This document shows positions 14,708 to 23,091 of a DNA stretch of 64,000 nt, one piece after another. Made by a program: the position numbers and the translations under genes. The DNA comes from Nocardia inohanensis NBRC 100128 (GTDB taxonomy: Bacteria > Actinomycetota > Actinomycetes > Mycobacteriales > Mycobacteriaceae). The DNA lies in contig NZ_BDBK01000001.1 of the NCBI RefSeq assembly GCF_001612945.1, positions 1,116,001 through 1,180,000 on the forward strand, given 5' to 3'. Position 1 is the first letter of the stretch. Each line of letters begins with the position of its first letter. The notes under the pieces are model-generated. The model searched no databases and was not told where the DNA came from. It saw nothing but the letters and a program-made list of their open reading frames with translations.

Positions 14708-16090
14708 GTGCCGAGCGCACGAGCCGGTATGGCGGTACTCGCTCCGGCGGGTGTGGCGGCCGGGCCGATGGCGGGCGGCGGGGTAGTGCTGCTGGCCAAG
14801 CCTTTCGGTGGTGAAGTGGGCGTACCGGGCGAAGTGATCGGCTACATCGCCATAACCGCGCTGCTGTGCGGCTGCGCCACCGCCGCGTGGAGCGCGCGCT
14901 CGAACCACACGTCACGGTGGATCGGCGGCTGGGCCATTCTCGCGCGGGGCGGGCGGTCGAACCGCACGTCGCGGTGGATGGGTGGCTGGGCCATTGTCGC
15001 GCGGGGCGGGCGGTCGAACCGCGGGGCACGGTGGATCAGCGGCTGCGCTGTAGTCGCGGGCGCGGCTTGGGTGGTCGCGGGTCTCAGTACGCACATCGGA
15101 GTGTTCGTGGCCGCCGTGCTCATCGCGAGTTCGGCGGCGGGGCCGGTGCTCGTCGCGGGACGCACCCTCGCACTCGCCTACGGCGGCCGCCTTCTCGTCG
15201 GCTGGCATATCGCGATGTGGGCCGGAATCGCGGCGACGGCGGGGCTCGTGGTGCTGTGCCACACTGCGCCCGGCGTCGGCCTGTGCGCGGCGGGTATCGC
15301 CGCGATTCTGCTCGGGTCGATCGGAATGATGCACCCGGCGGCCGACACCACCACCCTCGTTGAAAGTACGGTGCCGCAATCGGTTCCGGACCCTGCGGAT
15401 CGTGCTGAACCGGCCACCGGCTCGCCCTGGCGGCTGCTCATCGGATACGCCGGTATCGGCCTGGGGCTCGGGGGTACCGTGCTGCCCGCGCTGCATCTGC
15501 TGCTGTTCCGATGGAGCGCACTCGACACCGAACAAGCCGAAGTGCTGCTGGTAGCGGTGTTGCCCGCGATCGTGATCGCCGCGCTGCCCGCACCCGCTCT
15601 CCCGGCACTCCCCGCGCTCTCGGTGCTGCTCGCCGGGGGAGCGTTACTGGTCGCGACGGCTCCCGGCCACGAGACCGTCACCGTCGGTCTCGCCGTCACC
15701 CTCGCCGCCGCGGCCCGCGCCCTGCGTGCACTCGACGACGTTCGGACCGTAGGTGTCGCGAAAGCCGTTGGGCAGGTGCGTGAATCGGCCCAGACTTCCG
15801 GCGCGGAGGCATCGGACCCGGCTTCCCGTGCGGAGGCATCGGTCCCGGCTTCCCGTGCGGAACCACCGGGAACCGCACGCGCGGGTGCGTTGCCGACTGC
15901 TCTTACGGTCGCGGGCGCGGGGCTGGCCGGGCTGGGACTGGTGGTGGTGACCGGCCGGATCGCAGGCACTGGAACGGGTATGACGCTGCTCGCCTTACTC
16001 GTCCTCGCCGCGGCCGTCTGGTGCGCACAGCTGTTTCGGACACCGGAACGCGAACGCGCCGTATCGGTTCTGGAAGGAAAGAATCCGTGA
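14708..16090 (+). CDS. polytopic membrane protein, possible MFS-type permease
   Basis: Up to 460 residues from GTG 14708 (ATG 14729 is the alternative). Many hydrophobic helices fall in two blocks separated by a charged linker (around residues 215-240), as in 12-TM MFS carriers. Residues about 63-120 contain three 19-residue repeats (RSN-TSRW-GGWAI-ARGG). A later polar loop has two 9-residue repeats (AEASDPASR, AEASVPASR). No clear MFS signature loop was found, so the family is uncertain. It overlaps the next gene by GTGA and lies behind a regulon operator. Import of a tetrapyrrole or a breakdown product is plausible. Confidence 0.75.
   Translation: MPSARAGMAVLAPAGVAAGPMAGGGVVLLAKPFGGEVGVPGEVIGYIAITALLCGCATAAWSARSNHTSRWIGGWAILARGGRSNRTSRWMGGWAIVARGGRSNRGARWISGCAVVAGAAWVVAGLSTHIGVFVAAVLIASSAAGPVLVAGRTLALAYGGRLLVGWHIAMWAGIAATAGLVVLCHTAPGVGLCAAGIAAILLGSIGMMHPAADTTTLVESTVPQSVPDPADRAEPATGSPWRLLIGYAGIGLGLGGTVLPALHLLLFRWSALDTEQAEVLLVAVLPAIVIAALPAPALPALPALSVLLAGGALLVATAPGHETVTVGLAVTLAAAARALRALDDVRTVGVAKAVGQVRESAQTSGAEASDPASRAEASVPASRAEPPGTARAGALPTALTVAGAGLAGLGLVVVTGRIAGTGTGMTLLALLVLAAAVWCAQLFRTPERERAVSVLEGKNP
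14899..15066 (+). repeat. three tandem 57-bp repeats inside the membrane-protein gene
   Basis: The block beginning TCGAACC recurs with its first base at 14900, 14957 and 15014, a period of 57 bases or 19 codons. Copies 1 and 2 are nearly identical at protein level; copy 3 has diverged. The repeat keeps the reading frame. Confidence 0.8.
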
Positions 16091-16674
16091 TCCACACCGT
16101 CTCCGCCCGCGTGATCGCGACGGGCCTGCTCGCTACCGGCTTGTTCGGCCCGGCGGCCGGCGCCGCCGCGGATGCCGATACCCGCGCCGTGATCACAGTG
16201 TCGGCCTCCGCCGGATTGACCGAGGGACAGCGAATCACCGTGAACGGTAGCGGTTTTCGCCCGGGTCTCGCTGCCGTGGCGGTGGGTCTGTGCAAACTAG
16301 GATTCACCAGCGGCATCAAGCACTGTGATCTGGAGGGCGGCGCGACCTTCGTCAATATCTCCGGCGACGGCACCTTCCCGACCGTGACGCTCACCGCTCA
16401 TCAGCGCTTCCACGACATCGACTGCGCGCGGCAACAATGCGTGATCGCCGCCGCTCCGCTGCCGGGCAGTGAACCGGACACGATCATCGCGGCCAATTCC
16501 TCGGAAATCCCGGTCGCCTTCGCCGGCGCGCAATTGCCCGCTCCGGCACCGGCCGCGCCCGTGGCCGCGCGCCGCTCCGACAACGTATCGGGCCCGTCGA
16601 CTCCGCTCTGGGCGGCTACCGCCGTCCTGCTGGCCATCGTCTCGGCAGTCGCTCTCACGCGTCGCCGACTGTGA
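16087..16674 (+). CDS. membrane-anchored neocarzinostatin-like protein 1
   Basis: 195 residues from GTG 16087, overlapping the permease stop. It has a signal peptide (1 to about 30) and a single beta-sandwich domain resembling neocarzinostatin apoproteins: ITVSASAGLTEGQRITVNG, FRPGLAAVAVGLC, and cysteine pairs (C-C near GIKHCD, and DCARQQC). A Pro/Ala linker follows, then a C-terminal helix (LWAATAVLLAIVSAVAL) ending in RRRL. Neocarzinostatin folds bind large hydrophobic chromophores. Here the domain would face outward on the membrane, next to a permease, and could capture an extracellular pigment or fragment. Confidence 0.82.
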   Translation: MIHTVSARVIATGLLATGLFGPAAGAAADADTRAVITVSASAGLTEGQRITVNGSGFRPGLAAVAVGLCKLGFTSGIKHCDLEGGATFVNISGDGTFPTVTLTAHQRFHDIDCARQQCVIAAAPLPGSEPDTIIAANSSEIPVAFAGAQLPAPAPAAPVAARRSDNVSGPSTPLWAATAVLLAIVSAVALTRRRL

Positions 16675-16694
16675 AATCCCTTGAAGGAGAACAA

Positions 16695-17264
16695 ATGAAG
16701 CAACGCACCAAGCGGCTGGCTCTACTCGCCGCCACCGCGACGGGCCTGCTCGTCGGCGCTCCGGCCGCCACCGCCGCTCCCCACCTGGAGGCGACCCCGA
16801 CCTCCGGTCTGTCGGTGGGCCAGTCCGTCACGATCAAGCTCGACGGTCTGCCCGCGAATATGGCCAGTGTGGCTGTCGGCCAATGCAAGCCGCAGATCGT
16901 CGCGCCCACCGACTGCAATCTGACCGGCGCACTCATGGGCAAGGCGGACGAGCAGGGCACCTGGCAGGCGGCCACCGGTAACGCGGCCGTCGTCCTGGTG
17001 GGCAAGGTCGGCGACACCGACTGCACCGCCGCCCCCGGCGCGTGCACGCTGAGCGTCACCAGCTTGACCAACCCGTCCCAGATCCTCGCCTCGATTCCGC
17101 TCAGCTTCGGGAGCGCACCGACGACGGCACCGGCGGCCGCATCGAGTTCGGTGGACGCCGACGACGACAGCGACACCGGCTGGTACATCGGTGGCGGCGT
17201 GGTCGCGGTGCTGGTGCTCGCCGCCGTACTGCTGATTGTCTTCCGGCGTCGCGGTGCGAGATGA
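16695..17264 (+). CDS. membrane-anchored neocarzinostatin-like protein 2
   Basis: 189 residues from ATG 16695 behind AAGGAGA. It has a signal peptide (to about residue 28, ATAA), the neocarzinostatin-type core (PTSGLSVGQSVTIKL, MASVAVGQC, DCTAAPGAC), an acidic Ser/Asp linker (VDADDDSDTG) and a C-terminal helix (IGGGVVAVLVLAAVLLIVF) ending in RRRGAR. It is a diverged duplicate of the preceding protein and probably acts beside it. Its stop overlaps the Dabb gene as ATGA. Confidence 0.82.
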   Translation: MKQRTKRLALLAATATGLLVGAPAATAAPHLEATPTSGLSVGQSVTIKLDGLPANMASVAVGQCKPQIVAPTDCNLTGALMGKADEQGTWQAATGNAAVVLVGKVGDTDCTAAPGACTLSVTSLTNPSQILASIPLSFGSAPTTAPAAASSSVDADDDSDTGWYIGGGVVAVLVLAAVLLIVFRRRGAR

Positions 17265-17572
17265 GCGATTCCGCGCTCACGCATGTGGTGCTGATGAAGT
17301 TTTACGTGCGTGCCGATGCGGCGCGAGCCGCCGATCTACTGAGCGCTCTCCCCGGCAAGGTGCCGCATATCCGCTCGTTGACCGTCGCGCTGGACGAACT
17401 GGCGACGGCGGTCTCCTACGATCTGTGCCTCACCACGACCCATACCTCATCCACGGAACTCGCCGCGTATCAACAGCATTCGGCGCACCTCGAGGTAGCG
17501 GATTGGCTGGTGCCACGCCTCGCCGCCCGCGCTGTGGTGGACTACCGGAATGCATCGATAGTGCATCGCTAA
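17261..17572 (+). CDS. Dabb (stress-responsive A/B barrel) domain protein
   Basis: 103 residues, one dimeric alpha/beta-barrel domain. LTHVVLMKFYVRADA at the N-terminus, LPGKVPHIRSLTV in the middle and YQQHSAHLEVADW near the end fit the Dabb family. Members act as small cyclases or monooxygenase-like enzymes or are uncharacterised. It is the last gene of the permease/neocarzinostatin-like operon. Confidence 0.85.
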   Translation: MSDSALTHVVLMKFYVRADAARAADLLSALPGKVPHIRSLTVALDELATAVSYDLCLTTTHTSSTELAAYQQHSAHLEVADWLVPRLAARAVVDYRNASIVHR

Positions 17573-18629
17573 TTCGGTCGTTCCGTTCGACCCGGGCTGG
17601 GCGTCAGCCGGGTTCGATACCGGCCGCGAGGGCGCAATACCGCCACACCCGGTCGGTGTCGGCCGCCGAGTTCCGAGTGTGCGGGAGATAGTGCTCGGGG
17701 CGGACGCGCCGATCGTGCCAGAACCGGCCGGACGGCACGTCCGTCGCGGCCAGCCAGGCCGCGGTATCCGCCCCTTGGGCGGCGGTACGCAACAGCGGCC
17801 GCGTGATGCGCCGGAAGGACGGCAGTGCCCCGGCGATGCCCGGTGTATCGACCCATCCCGGGTGCATGCTGTGCACGGAAATGCCCTGGGGCGCATACCG
17901 TTCGGCCAATTTCGGGGTCAGCGCCACCTGAATTCGCTTGCTTCGCGCATATGCGGTCGCGCCGCGATAGGAACCCGTGCGGTACTCGATGTCGTCCGGG
18001 TGCAGCGCCTGGGTGTACATGCCGCCGGAGGAGACCAGGACAACGCTCGCCGATTCCGCGTCCGCCAGCGCCGGTTCGAGCAGTTCGGTCAGCAGTATCG
18101 GGCCGAGTACATGGGTGGCCAGGCAGACCTCGTGCCCTTGTGTGCTCTCGGCCCGTGAGTTCGGCAATACACCCGCGTTGTGCACCAATGCGTCCACCGG
18201 CTCGGTTCGCGTATTCAATTCGCGCGCGCATCTCCGTACGTCGTCGAGGTCGGAGATATCGCAGCGGGTGACGCGTGGCGTATTGCGGGTTCGTGCGGCG
18301 ATCTCGGCGGCGGCAGCTCGGCCGCGTTCGAGGTCGCGGACCACCAACTCGACGGTCGCTCCCAGCCGGGCGAGTTCGGTGGCGATGGCCTTCCCGATGC
18401 CGCCATTCGATCCCGTGACCAGCGCTGTCCGTCCCTGCAATGACCCCGCCTCCAGTGGTTGCCAGCCCGGCCGCCGCAGTGCGAACCCGGGCTTGCCGTA
18501 GCCCAGCACCACCGACCGGTCGAGCAAGGCATCGAGAAGACCGGGTGAGTAGTTCATTCGGATCGCCACCTCTCATCGCGCCCGGGTGCGAGCACACTTC
18601 TCACATTATGCATCGATTATGCATCGTTA
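17550..18629. repeat. pair of similar 22-bp sequences flanking the SDR gene
   Basis: ATGCATCGATAGTGCATCG at 17550-17568 (inside the 3' end of the Dabb gene) and ATGCATCGATTATGCATCG at 18608-18626, each followed by (C/T)TA. Each holds two TGCATCG units. They bracket the SDR gene on the minus strand. The feature spans both copies and the DNA between. Confidence 0.4.
17604..18557 (-). CDS. short-chain dehydrogenase/reductase (DHRS12-like)
   Basis: About 317 residues from ATG 18557 (a GTG at 18569 would add four residues). The Rossmann motif is TGSNGGIG, the strand motif HNAG, the catalytic Tyr-Lys is YARSK, and HPGWVDTPGI follows. The 45 residues before the Rossmann fold (YSPGLLDALLDRSVVLGYGKPGF) are typical of the DHRS12/retinol-dehydrogenase-like subgroup. 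The substrate is probably a lipid or terpenoid alcohol or ketone. It is not linked to a regulon operator. Confidence 0.87.
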   Translation of the reverse strand: MNYSPGLLDALLDRSVVLGYGKPGFALRRPGWQPLEAGSLQGRTALVTGSNGGIGKAIATELARLGATVELVVRDLERGRAAAAEIAARTRNTPRVTRCDISDLDDVRRCARELNTRTEPVDALVHNAGVLPNSRAESTQGHEVCLATHVLGPILLTELLEPALADAESASVVLVSSGGMYTQALHPDDIEYRTGSYRGATAYARSKRIQVALTPKLAERYAPQGISVHSMHPGWVDTPGIAGALPSFRRITRPLLRTAAQGADTAAWLAATDVPSGRFWHDRRVRPEHYLPHTRNSAADTDRVWRYCALAAGIEPG

Positions 18630-18697
18630 GTGTGTTATCGTCGGGCTTCCGAGATCGGGCGACGCCCGCTCCTCGACCACGATCCGCGGAGAAGACC

Positions 18698-19282
18698 ATG
18701 ACTACTACCGCACTCCGGCGCCGGCTCCGGTTCGCCGCCCTCACCCTCACGCTGGCCGGCGGCATCGTATTCGCGCACCCGGCCGCCGCCGCGCCTCCCG
18801 CCCCCGTACCGGCGCTGGATGTCCAGCGCTACCTGGGTACCTGGATCCAATTGGCCGCGATCCCGCAACCGTTCAGCCTGGCCTGCGCCCGCGACACCCG
18901 CGCCGAATACAGCGCCGCCCCGGACGGTCTCGTCGTCCGCAACTCCTGCACCACCTGGCTGGGCACCCGGGACGAGCGCTACGGCACCGCCCGCATCGTC
19001 GACGCGGAGACCGACGCGCAGCTGGCGGTGGCGTTCGGTCGCGAACCCGACCGCACCCCGAATTACGTGGTCACCGCCTTGGACCCGGAATACCAGTGGG
19101 CATTGGTGGTGAATCCGGAGCGGACCGCGGCCTTCGTGCTTTCGCGAACCCCTGCGCCGGACGAAACCCGCTGGGCCGCAGTGCGCGCGGCGGTTGAGGC
19201 GGCGGGCATCGACCCGTGCCTGGTGGTGACCTCACCGGTCACCGGCGGGTCCGATCGGATCGTTCCGCTGTGCGCGCGCTGA
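18698..19282 (+). CDS. secreted lipocalin (Blc-like)
   Basis: 194 residues from ATG 18698. It has a signal peptide (to about 32, AAAA) and the lipocalin signature RYLGTWIQLAAIPQPF, with the conserved GxW. Further strands are DERYGTARIVD and PNYVVTALDPEYQWALV, plus a C-terminal Cys pair. Lipocalins of this class bind fatty acids and lipids. It heads a cluster with an FAD oxidoreductase, DUF1365 and a CFA-type methyltransferase, overlapping the oxidoreductase start by 13 bases. Confidence 0.85.
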   Translation: MTTTALRRRLRFAALTLTLAGGIVFAHPAAAAPPAPVPALDVQRYLGTWIQLAAIPQPFSLACARDTRAEYSAAPDGLVVRNSCTTWLGTRDERYGTARIVDAETDAQLAVAFGREPDRTPNYVVTALDPEYQWALVVNPERTAAFVLSRTPAPDETRWAAVRAAVEAAGIDPCLVVTSPVTGGSDRIVPLCAR

Positions 19283-20607
19283 CCGGCGGAACCCGCCGGG
19301 TCGCCGTGATCGGCAGCGGAGTCTCCGGGCTCACCGCCGCCTGGGTGCTCGCGCGGGACTGCGAAGTGGTGCTCTACGAGGCGGATTCGCGATTGGGCGG
19401 CCACGCGCACACCCACCGGCTGCCCGCCCGCGCCGACGGTTCGGGGCAAGAGCTCGGCGTCGATTCCGGATTCATCGTGCACAACGACCGGACCTACCCC
19501 ACCCTGCTCCGGCTGTTCGGCGAATTGGGCGTCGCCACACAGGATTCCGATATGTCGATGTCGGTCCGGTGCGACGGTTGCGGGCTCGAATACGCCGGAG
19601 CCAAGGGAGCCCGCGGACTGTTCCCCGTCGCCGCGACGCTGCGCCGGGGACAGTATCTGCGCATGCTCGGTGAAATAACCAGATTTCATCGGCTGGCCCG
19701 CGCCGAACTGGACCGAGACGGCGACGACACCCGTACTCTCGGCGACTTCCTCGCGGCCGGAGCGTTCACCCCTTATTTCACAACGCATTTCATGGTCCCG
19801 CTGGTCGCGGCGGTCTGGTCCTGCCCGCCGAACCTGGCGCTGGACTATCCCGCGCGGTATCTGTTCACCTTTCTCGACCACCACGGCATGCTCACGGTTT
19901 TCGGTTCACCGACCTGGCGGACCGTGACCGGCGGATCGGGCACGTACGTGGCCGCGGTCGCGTCGGGATTGCACGAAGTGCGAGCGGGCGTGCCGGTGCG
20001 GGCCGTGCACCGGGCCGCCCGCACGGTCGCCGTACGCGACGATGCCGATCGAGTCGACTTCTTCGATGCGGCGGTCATCGCCACGCATCCGGAACAGGCA
20101 CTGCGCCTGCTGGATTCGCCGACCCTGGCCGAGAGCGAGATACTCGGTGCGCTGCCGTATTCGACGAACCGGACCGTGCTGCACACCGACGATTCGGTGC
20201 TGCCCCGAGCCACCGCCGCACGGGCATCGTGGAACTACCGGCTACCCGATTGCGCCGCCGCGCCCGACCGAGTACTGGTCAGCTACGACCTGACCCGGCT
20301 GCAACGCCTCACCGCGGCCTCCGATCGCCGGTTTCTGGTCACGCTGGGCGACGAGGAAGCGGTCGCGGCCGATTCCGTGCTGGCGCGCATGACCTACGAA
20401 CATCCGCAGTACACCCCGGATTCGATGGCGGCCAGGCGGCGGCTACCCAGCATCGGCGACGGGCTGGTGGCCTTCGCGGGCGCCTACCACGGCTGGGGTT
20501 TCCACGAGGACGGCGCGCTGTCGGGGCTGCGGGCGGCGGAGCGGGTCGGTGGCAGCTGGGCCGGTGCCGGTGCGCGGGAAGCCGACCTGTCGACGGTCCG
20601 GTCATGA
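19270..20607 (+). CDS. FAD-dependent oxidoreductase, amine-oxidase-like (UfaO-like)
   Basis: About 445 residues from GTG 19270. The dinucleotide site is VAVIGSGVSGLTAAWVLA, followed by VVLYEADSRLGGHAHT, a typical amine-oxidase/desaturase-type FAD motif. VDSGFIVHNDRTYPTL and YHGWGFHEDG at the end are hallmarks of the group that accompanies DUF1365 and cyclopropane synthase genes. Related clusters make modified (furan or branched) fatty acids in response to light or singlet oxygen. Here the substrate is probably a phospholipid acyl chain. Confidence 0.87.
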   Translation: MRALTGGTRRVAVIGSGVSGLTAAWVLARDCEVVLYEADSRLGGHAHTHRLPARADGSGQELGVDSGFIVHNDRTYPTLLRLFGELGVATQDSDMSMSVRCDGCGLEYAGAKGARGLFPVAATLRRGQYLRMLGEITRFHRLARAELDRDGDDTRTLGDFLAAGAFTPYFTTHFMVPLVAAVWSCPPNLALDYPARYLFTFLDHHGMLTVFGSPTWRTVTGGSGTYVAAVASGLHEVRAGVPVRAVHRAARTVAVRDDADRVDFFDAAVIATHPEQALRLLDSPTLAESEILGALPYSTNRTVLHTDDSVLPRATAARASWNYRLPDCAAAPDRVLVSYDLTRLQRLTAASDRRFLVTLGDEEAVAADSVLARMTYEHPQYTPDSMAARRRLPSIGDGLVAFAGAYHGWGFHEDGALSGLRAAERVGGSWAGAGAREADLSTVRS

Positions 20608-21326
20608 CGCGCGCACGGCTGGTGCGCACCGAGATCCGGCACACCCGCATTCATCCGCTCCGGCATCACTTCGCCTACCGCGGTTACAGCTGGCTCGTCG
20701 ACCTCGACGAAATGCCGGTCCTGCCTTGGTATTTGCGTCCCTTCGCGGAATTCCGTGCGCGCGACCGGCTCGGTGCCGATCCGGATTCCATTCGCCGCAA
20801 TGTCGAGGATCACCTCGCCGCGGCCGGAATCGATCTCGCCGGGGGCCGGGTGCTGATGCTCGCCAACGGCCGCGTGCTCGGCCACGTCTTCGATCCGCTC
20901 ACGGTGTTCTGGTGTCACCAGCACACCGGCGAATTGCGTTGCGTGATAGCCGAAGTGCACAACACCTACGGTGAACGGCACCGCTACCTGGTGCACGGTG
21001 AGTCCGGCGCGATCGCCAAAGAGTTCTACGTCTCACCGTTCAACCCGGTGGCAGGTACCTACCGGGTCAGTCTGCCGGTTCCGTCGGATCGGCTGCGGTT
21101 GGCCATCGCGCTCGCGGACACGGACGGCCGCACCATGTTCACCGCCACCGTGGACGGAACGGTGCAGCCCGCCGGAACCGGCGCGCTCGTTCGAGCGCTG
21201 GTCGCGCATCCCTTGGAAACCTGGCGGGTCAGCGCCCGGATCCGGATCCAGGGTCTGCGGCTGTGGGCGCGCGGACTGCCGGTCATCCCACGCCCATCAC
21301 GTGCAAGTCAGGAGGCACTCTCGTGA
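20604..21326 (+). CDS. DUF1365 domain protein
   Basis: 240 residues from ATG 20604, overlapping the FAD oxidoreductase stop (ATGA). It has the DUF1365 pattern: RHTRIHPLRHHFAYRGYSWLVDLD at the start, LGHVFDPLTVFWCH in the middle, AEVHNTYGERHRY and KEFYVSPFNPV. Members sit between an FAD oxidase and a CFA-like methyltransferase and probably modify membrane acyl chains. The reaction is unproven. Confidence 0.88.
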   Translation: MTRARLVRTEIRHTRIHPLRHHFAYRGYSWLVDLDEMPVLPWYLRPFAEFRARDRLGADPDSIRRNVEDHLAAAGIDLAGGRVLMLANGRVLGHVFDPLTVFWCHQHTGELRCVIAEVHNTYGERHRYLVHGESGAIAKEFYVSPFNPVAGTYRVSLPVPSDRLRLAIALADTDGRTMFTATVDGTVQPAGTGALVRALVAHPLETWRVSARIRIQGLRLWARGLPVIPRPSRASQEALS

Positions 21327-22684
21327 TCACCCCAGTTCGTTCGCCGGACACCGTAGCCGTCGACCTCGAGGATAAGTGGGCGGACCTGTGGCCGCTCCCG
21401 CGCGGGGCCCGCGCCACGGTCGGCCGCCCGGTTGTCATGGCTCTGTTCCGCAACGCGGTTCGAGGTCTGCCGATGCGGGTGGAGCTGCCTGACGGACGGG
21501 TCCTCGGCGGCGGCGATGCCACGGCGCCCCGCATGATCGTGCACGATACGCGGGCTTTCGCCACCCGCATCGCCGCCCGCGGTCTCATCGGGTTCGGCGA
21601 GTCGTACATGACCGGCGACTGGTCCGCGCCGGATCTGCCCGCCGTGCTAACGGTGCTGGCCGCCCGGATCGACAGGCTGATACCCGCTCCACTGCAACCA
21701 CTTCGAGCGCTGTTGCTGGCGCGGCAACCCCGCGAGACACGCGCGGACCGCGCCGGGGCCCGCGACAACGCCGCCCGCCATTACGACCTGTCCAACGAGT
21801 TCTTCGGGCTCTTCCTGGACCCGTCCATGACCTACTCCTCGGCGCTGTTCGACAGCCTCGAGCCGGCCCCGGATTGGAATGACCTCGCCGCGGCGCAGGC
21901 CCGCAAAATCGATCGGCTGCTCGACGACGCGGATGTGGGGCCGGGGAGCTCGGTACTCGAAATCGGTACCGGCTGGGGCGAATTGGCCATCCGTGCGGCG
22001 CGGCGTGGGGCGCGGGTGCGCTCGGTGACGCTCTCGGCGCAGCAGCAGCGGCTGGCCCGCCGGCGCGTGGCAGCGGCCGGGTTCGCCGATCGGGTCGAGA
22101 TCGAACTGCTCGATTACCGGGCGGTGCGCGGGCGTTACGACGCGGTCGTGTCGGTGGAGATGATCGAGGCGGTCGGCTACGACTACCTGCCCGAATACCT
22201 GTCCGTATTGGACGGACTGGTAGCGCCGGGCGGCCGGATCGCCTTGCAGGCCATCACGATGCCGCACGACCGGATGCGGGTCAGCCGCCGGACGCACACC
22301 TGGATCCAGAAGTACATCTTCCCCGGTGGCTTCCTGCCTTCGGAAGTCCTTTTGACGCAACTGCTTTCCGAGCACACCGGCTTGGGTATAGCGGACCGGC
22401 GGGCATTGGGGCCGCACTACGCCGAAACGCTGCGGCTGTGGCGGGAACGCTTCGTCGAGGCGGCAGACCAGGTCGGCACCCTCGGCTTCGATGAGGTCTT
22501 CCGGCGTATGTGGTTGCTGTATCTGGCCTATTCGGAGGCGGGTTTCCGATCCGGCTACCTGGATGTGGTGCAGCTCGTACTCACGCAACGTGAGGGAGTG
22601 GCCACCGTGTGCACCGACCGCGTCCAGGAGACCCTGCCCTCGGCGATCATCGCCGCCGATTCCGGCGATACGGCGGTGGCGTGA
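21323..22684 (+). CDS. cyclopropane-fatty-acyl-phospholipid synthase-type methyltransferase
   Basis: 453 residues from GTG 21323 with AGGAGG eight bases before it. The SAM site is VLEIGTGWGELAIRAA. Other CFA-synthase marks are NAARHYDLSNEFFGLFLDPSMTYS, VSVEMIEAVGYDYL and QKYIFPGGFLPS. It transfers a methyl or methylene group to an unsaturated phospholipid acyl chain at the membrane. It overlaps DUF1365 by GTGA and the next gene by TGATG, so the cluster is transcribed as one unit. Confidence 0.9.
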   Translation: MITPVRSPDTVAVDLEDKWADLWPLPRGARATVGRPVVMALFRNAVRGLPMRVELPDGRVLGGGDATAPRMIVHDTRAFATRIAARGLIGFGESYMTGDWSAPDLPAVLTVLAARIDRLIPAPLQPLRALLLARQPRETRADRAGARDNAARHYDLSNEFFGLFLDPSMTYSSALFDSLEPAPDWNDLAAAQARKIDRLLDDADVGPGSSVLEIGTGWGELAIRAARRGARVRSVTLSAQQQRLARRRVAAAGFADRVEIELLDYRAVRGRYDAVVSVEMIEAVGYDYLPEYLSVLDGLVAPGGRIALQAITMPHDRMRVSRRTHTWIQKYIFPGGFLPSEVLLTQLLSEHTGLGIADRRALGPHYAETLRLWRERFVEAADQVGTLGFDEVFRRMWLLYLAYSEAGFRSGYLDVVQLVLTQREGVATVCTDRVQETLPSAIIAADSGDTAVA

Positions 22685-23091
22685 TGACTGCCGCGCTCCC
22701 GCGCCGGGTGCTGGGGGCGGCTACGGCCGCCTACGGTGCGGCCGTAGCCGTGCGCCCCGAGATCCTGTTGCGCCCCAGCGGGCTCGGAGCCGGTGACGAG
22801 CCCGCGCTGCGCACCCTGACGCGCCTGGTCGCACTGCGCGACCTCGCCTCGGGGCTGGCGATGGCGGTCGCCTCCGGCCCGCAGGCTCGCCGCGGCGTGG
22901 TGGCTGTCCGGCTGGCCTCCGACCTGGCCGACACCCTCGTCTTCGGCCGGGCGCTCGCCGGTCGGCCCGAACGCACGAAAACGCTTGCCGTGACCGGTGG
23001 TTGGGGCCTGTTGTGCGCGGCCGCGGCCGGCTACGAGGCATATGCGGACACCCGGCGGCCGAGCACCACCACGCCGGGATCGGGGGTGTGA
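22684..23091 (+). CDS. small membrane protein of the light/lipid cluster
   Basis: 135 residues with two to four weakly hydrophobic helices (VLGAATAAYGAAVAV, LRDLASGLAMAVAS, GWGLLCAAAAGYEAY). A DLADTLVFGRAL segment is reminiscent of DUF4267-like proteins, but no firm family is assigned. Its start and stop overlap both neighbours, so it is coupled to the methyltransferase and the MerR gene. Confidence 0.75.
   Translation: MTAALPRRVLGAATAAYGAAVAVRPEILLRPSGLGAGDEPALRTLTRLVALRDLASGLAMAVASGPQARRGVVAVRLASDLADTLVFGRALAGRPERTKTLAVTGGWGLLCAAAAGYEAYADTRRPSTTTPGSGV

Noticed and set aside
17550..18629. Interpretation of the paired 22-bp elements as phage or integrative-element attachment sites.
   Set aside because: No integrase, excisionase or tRNA is nearby and the enclosed segment has only one housekeeping-like gene.
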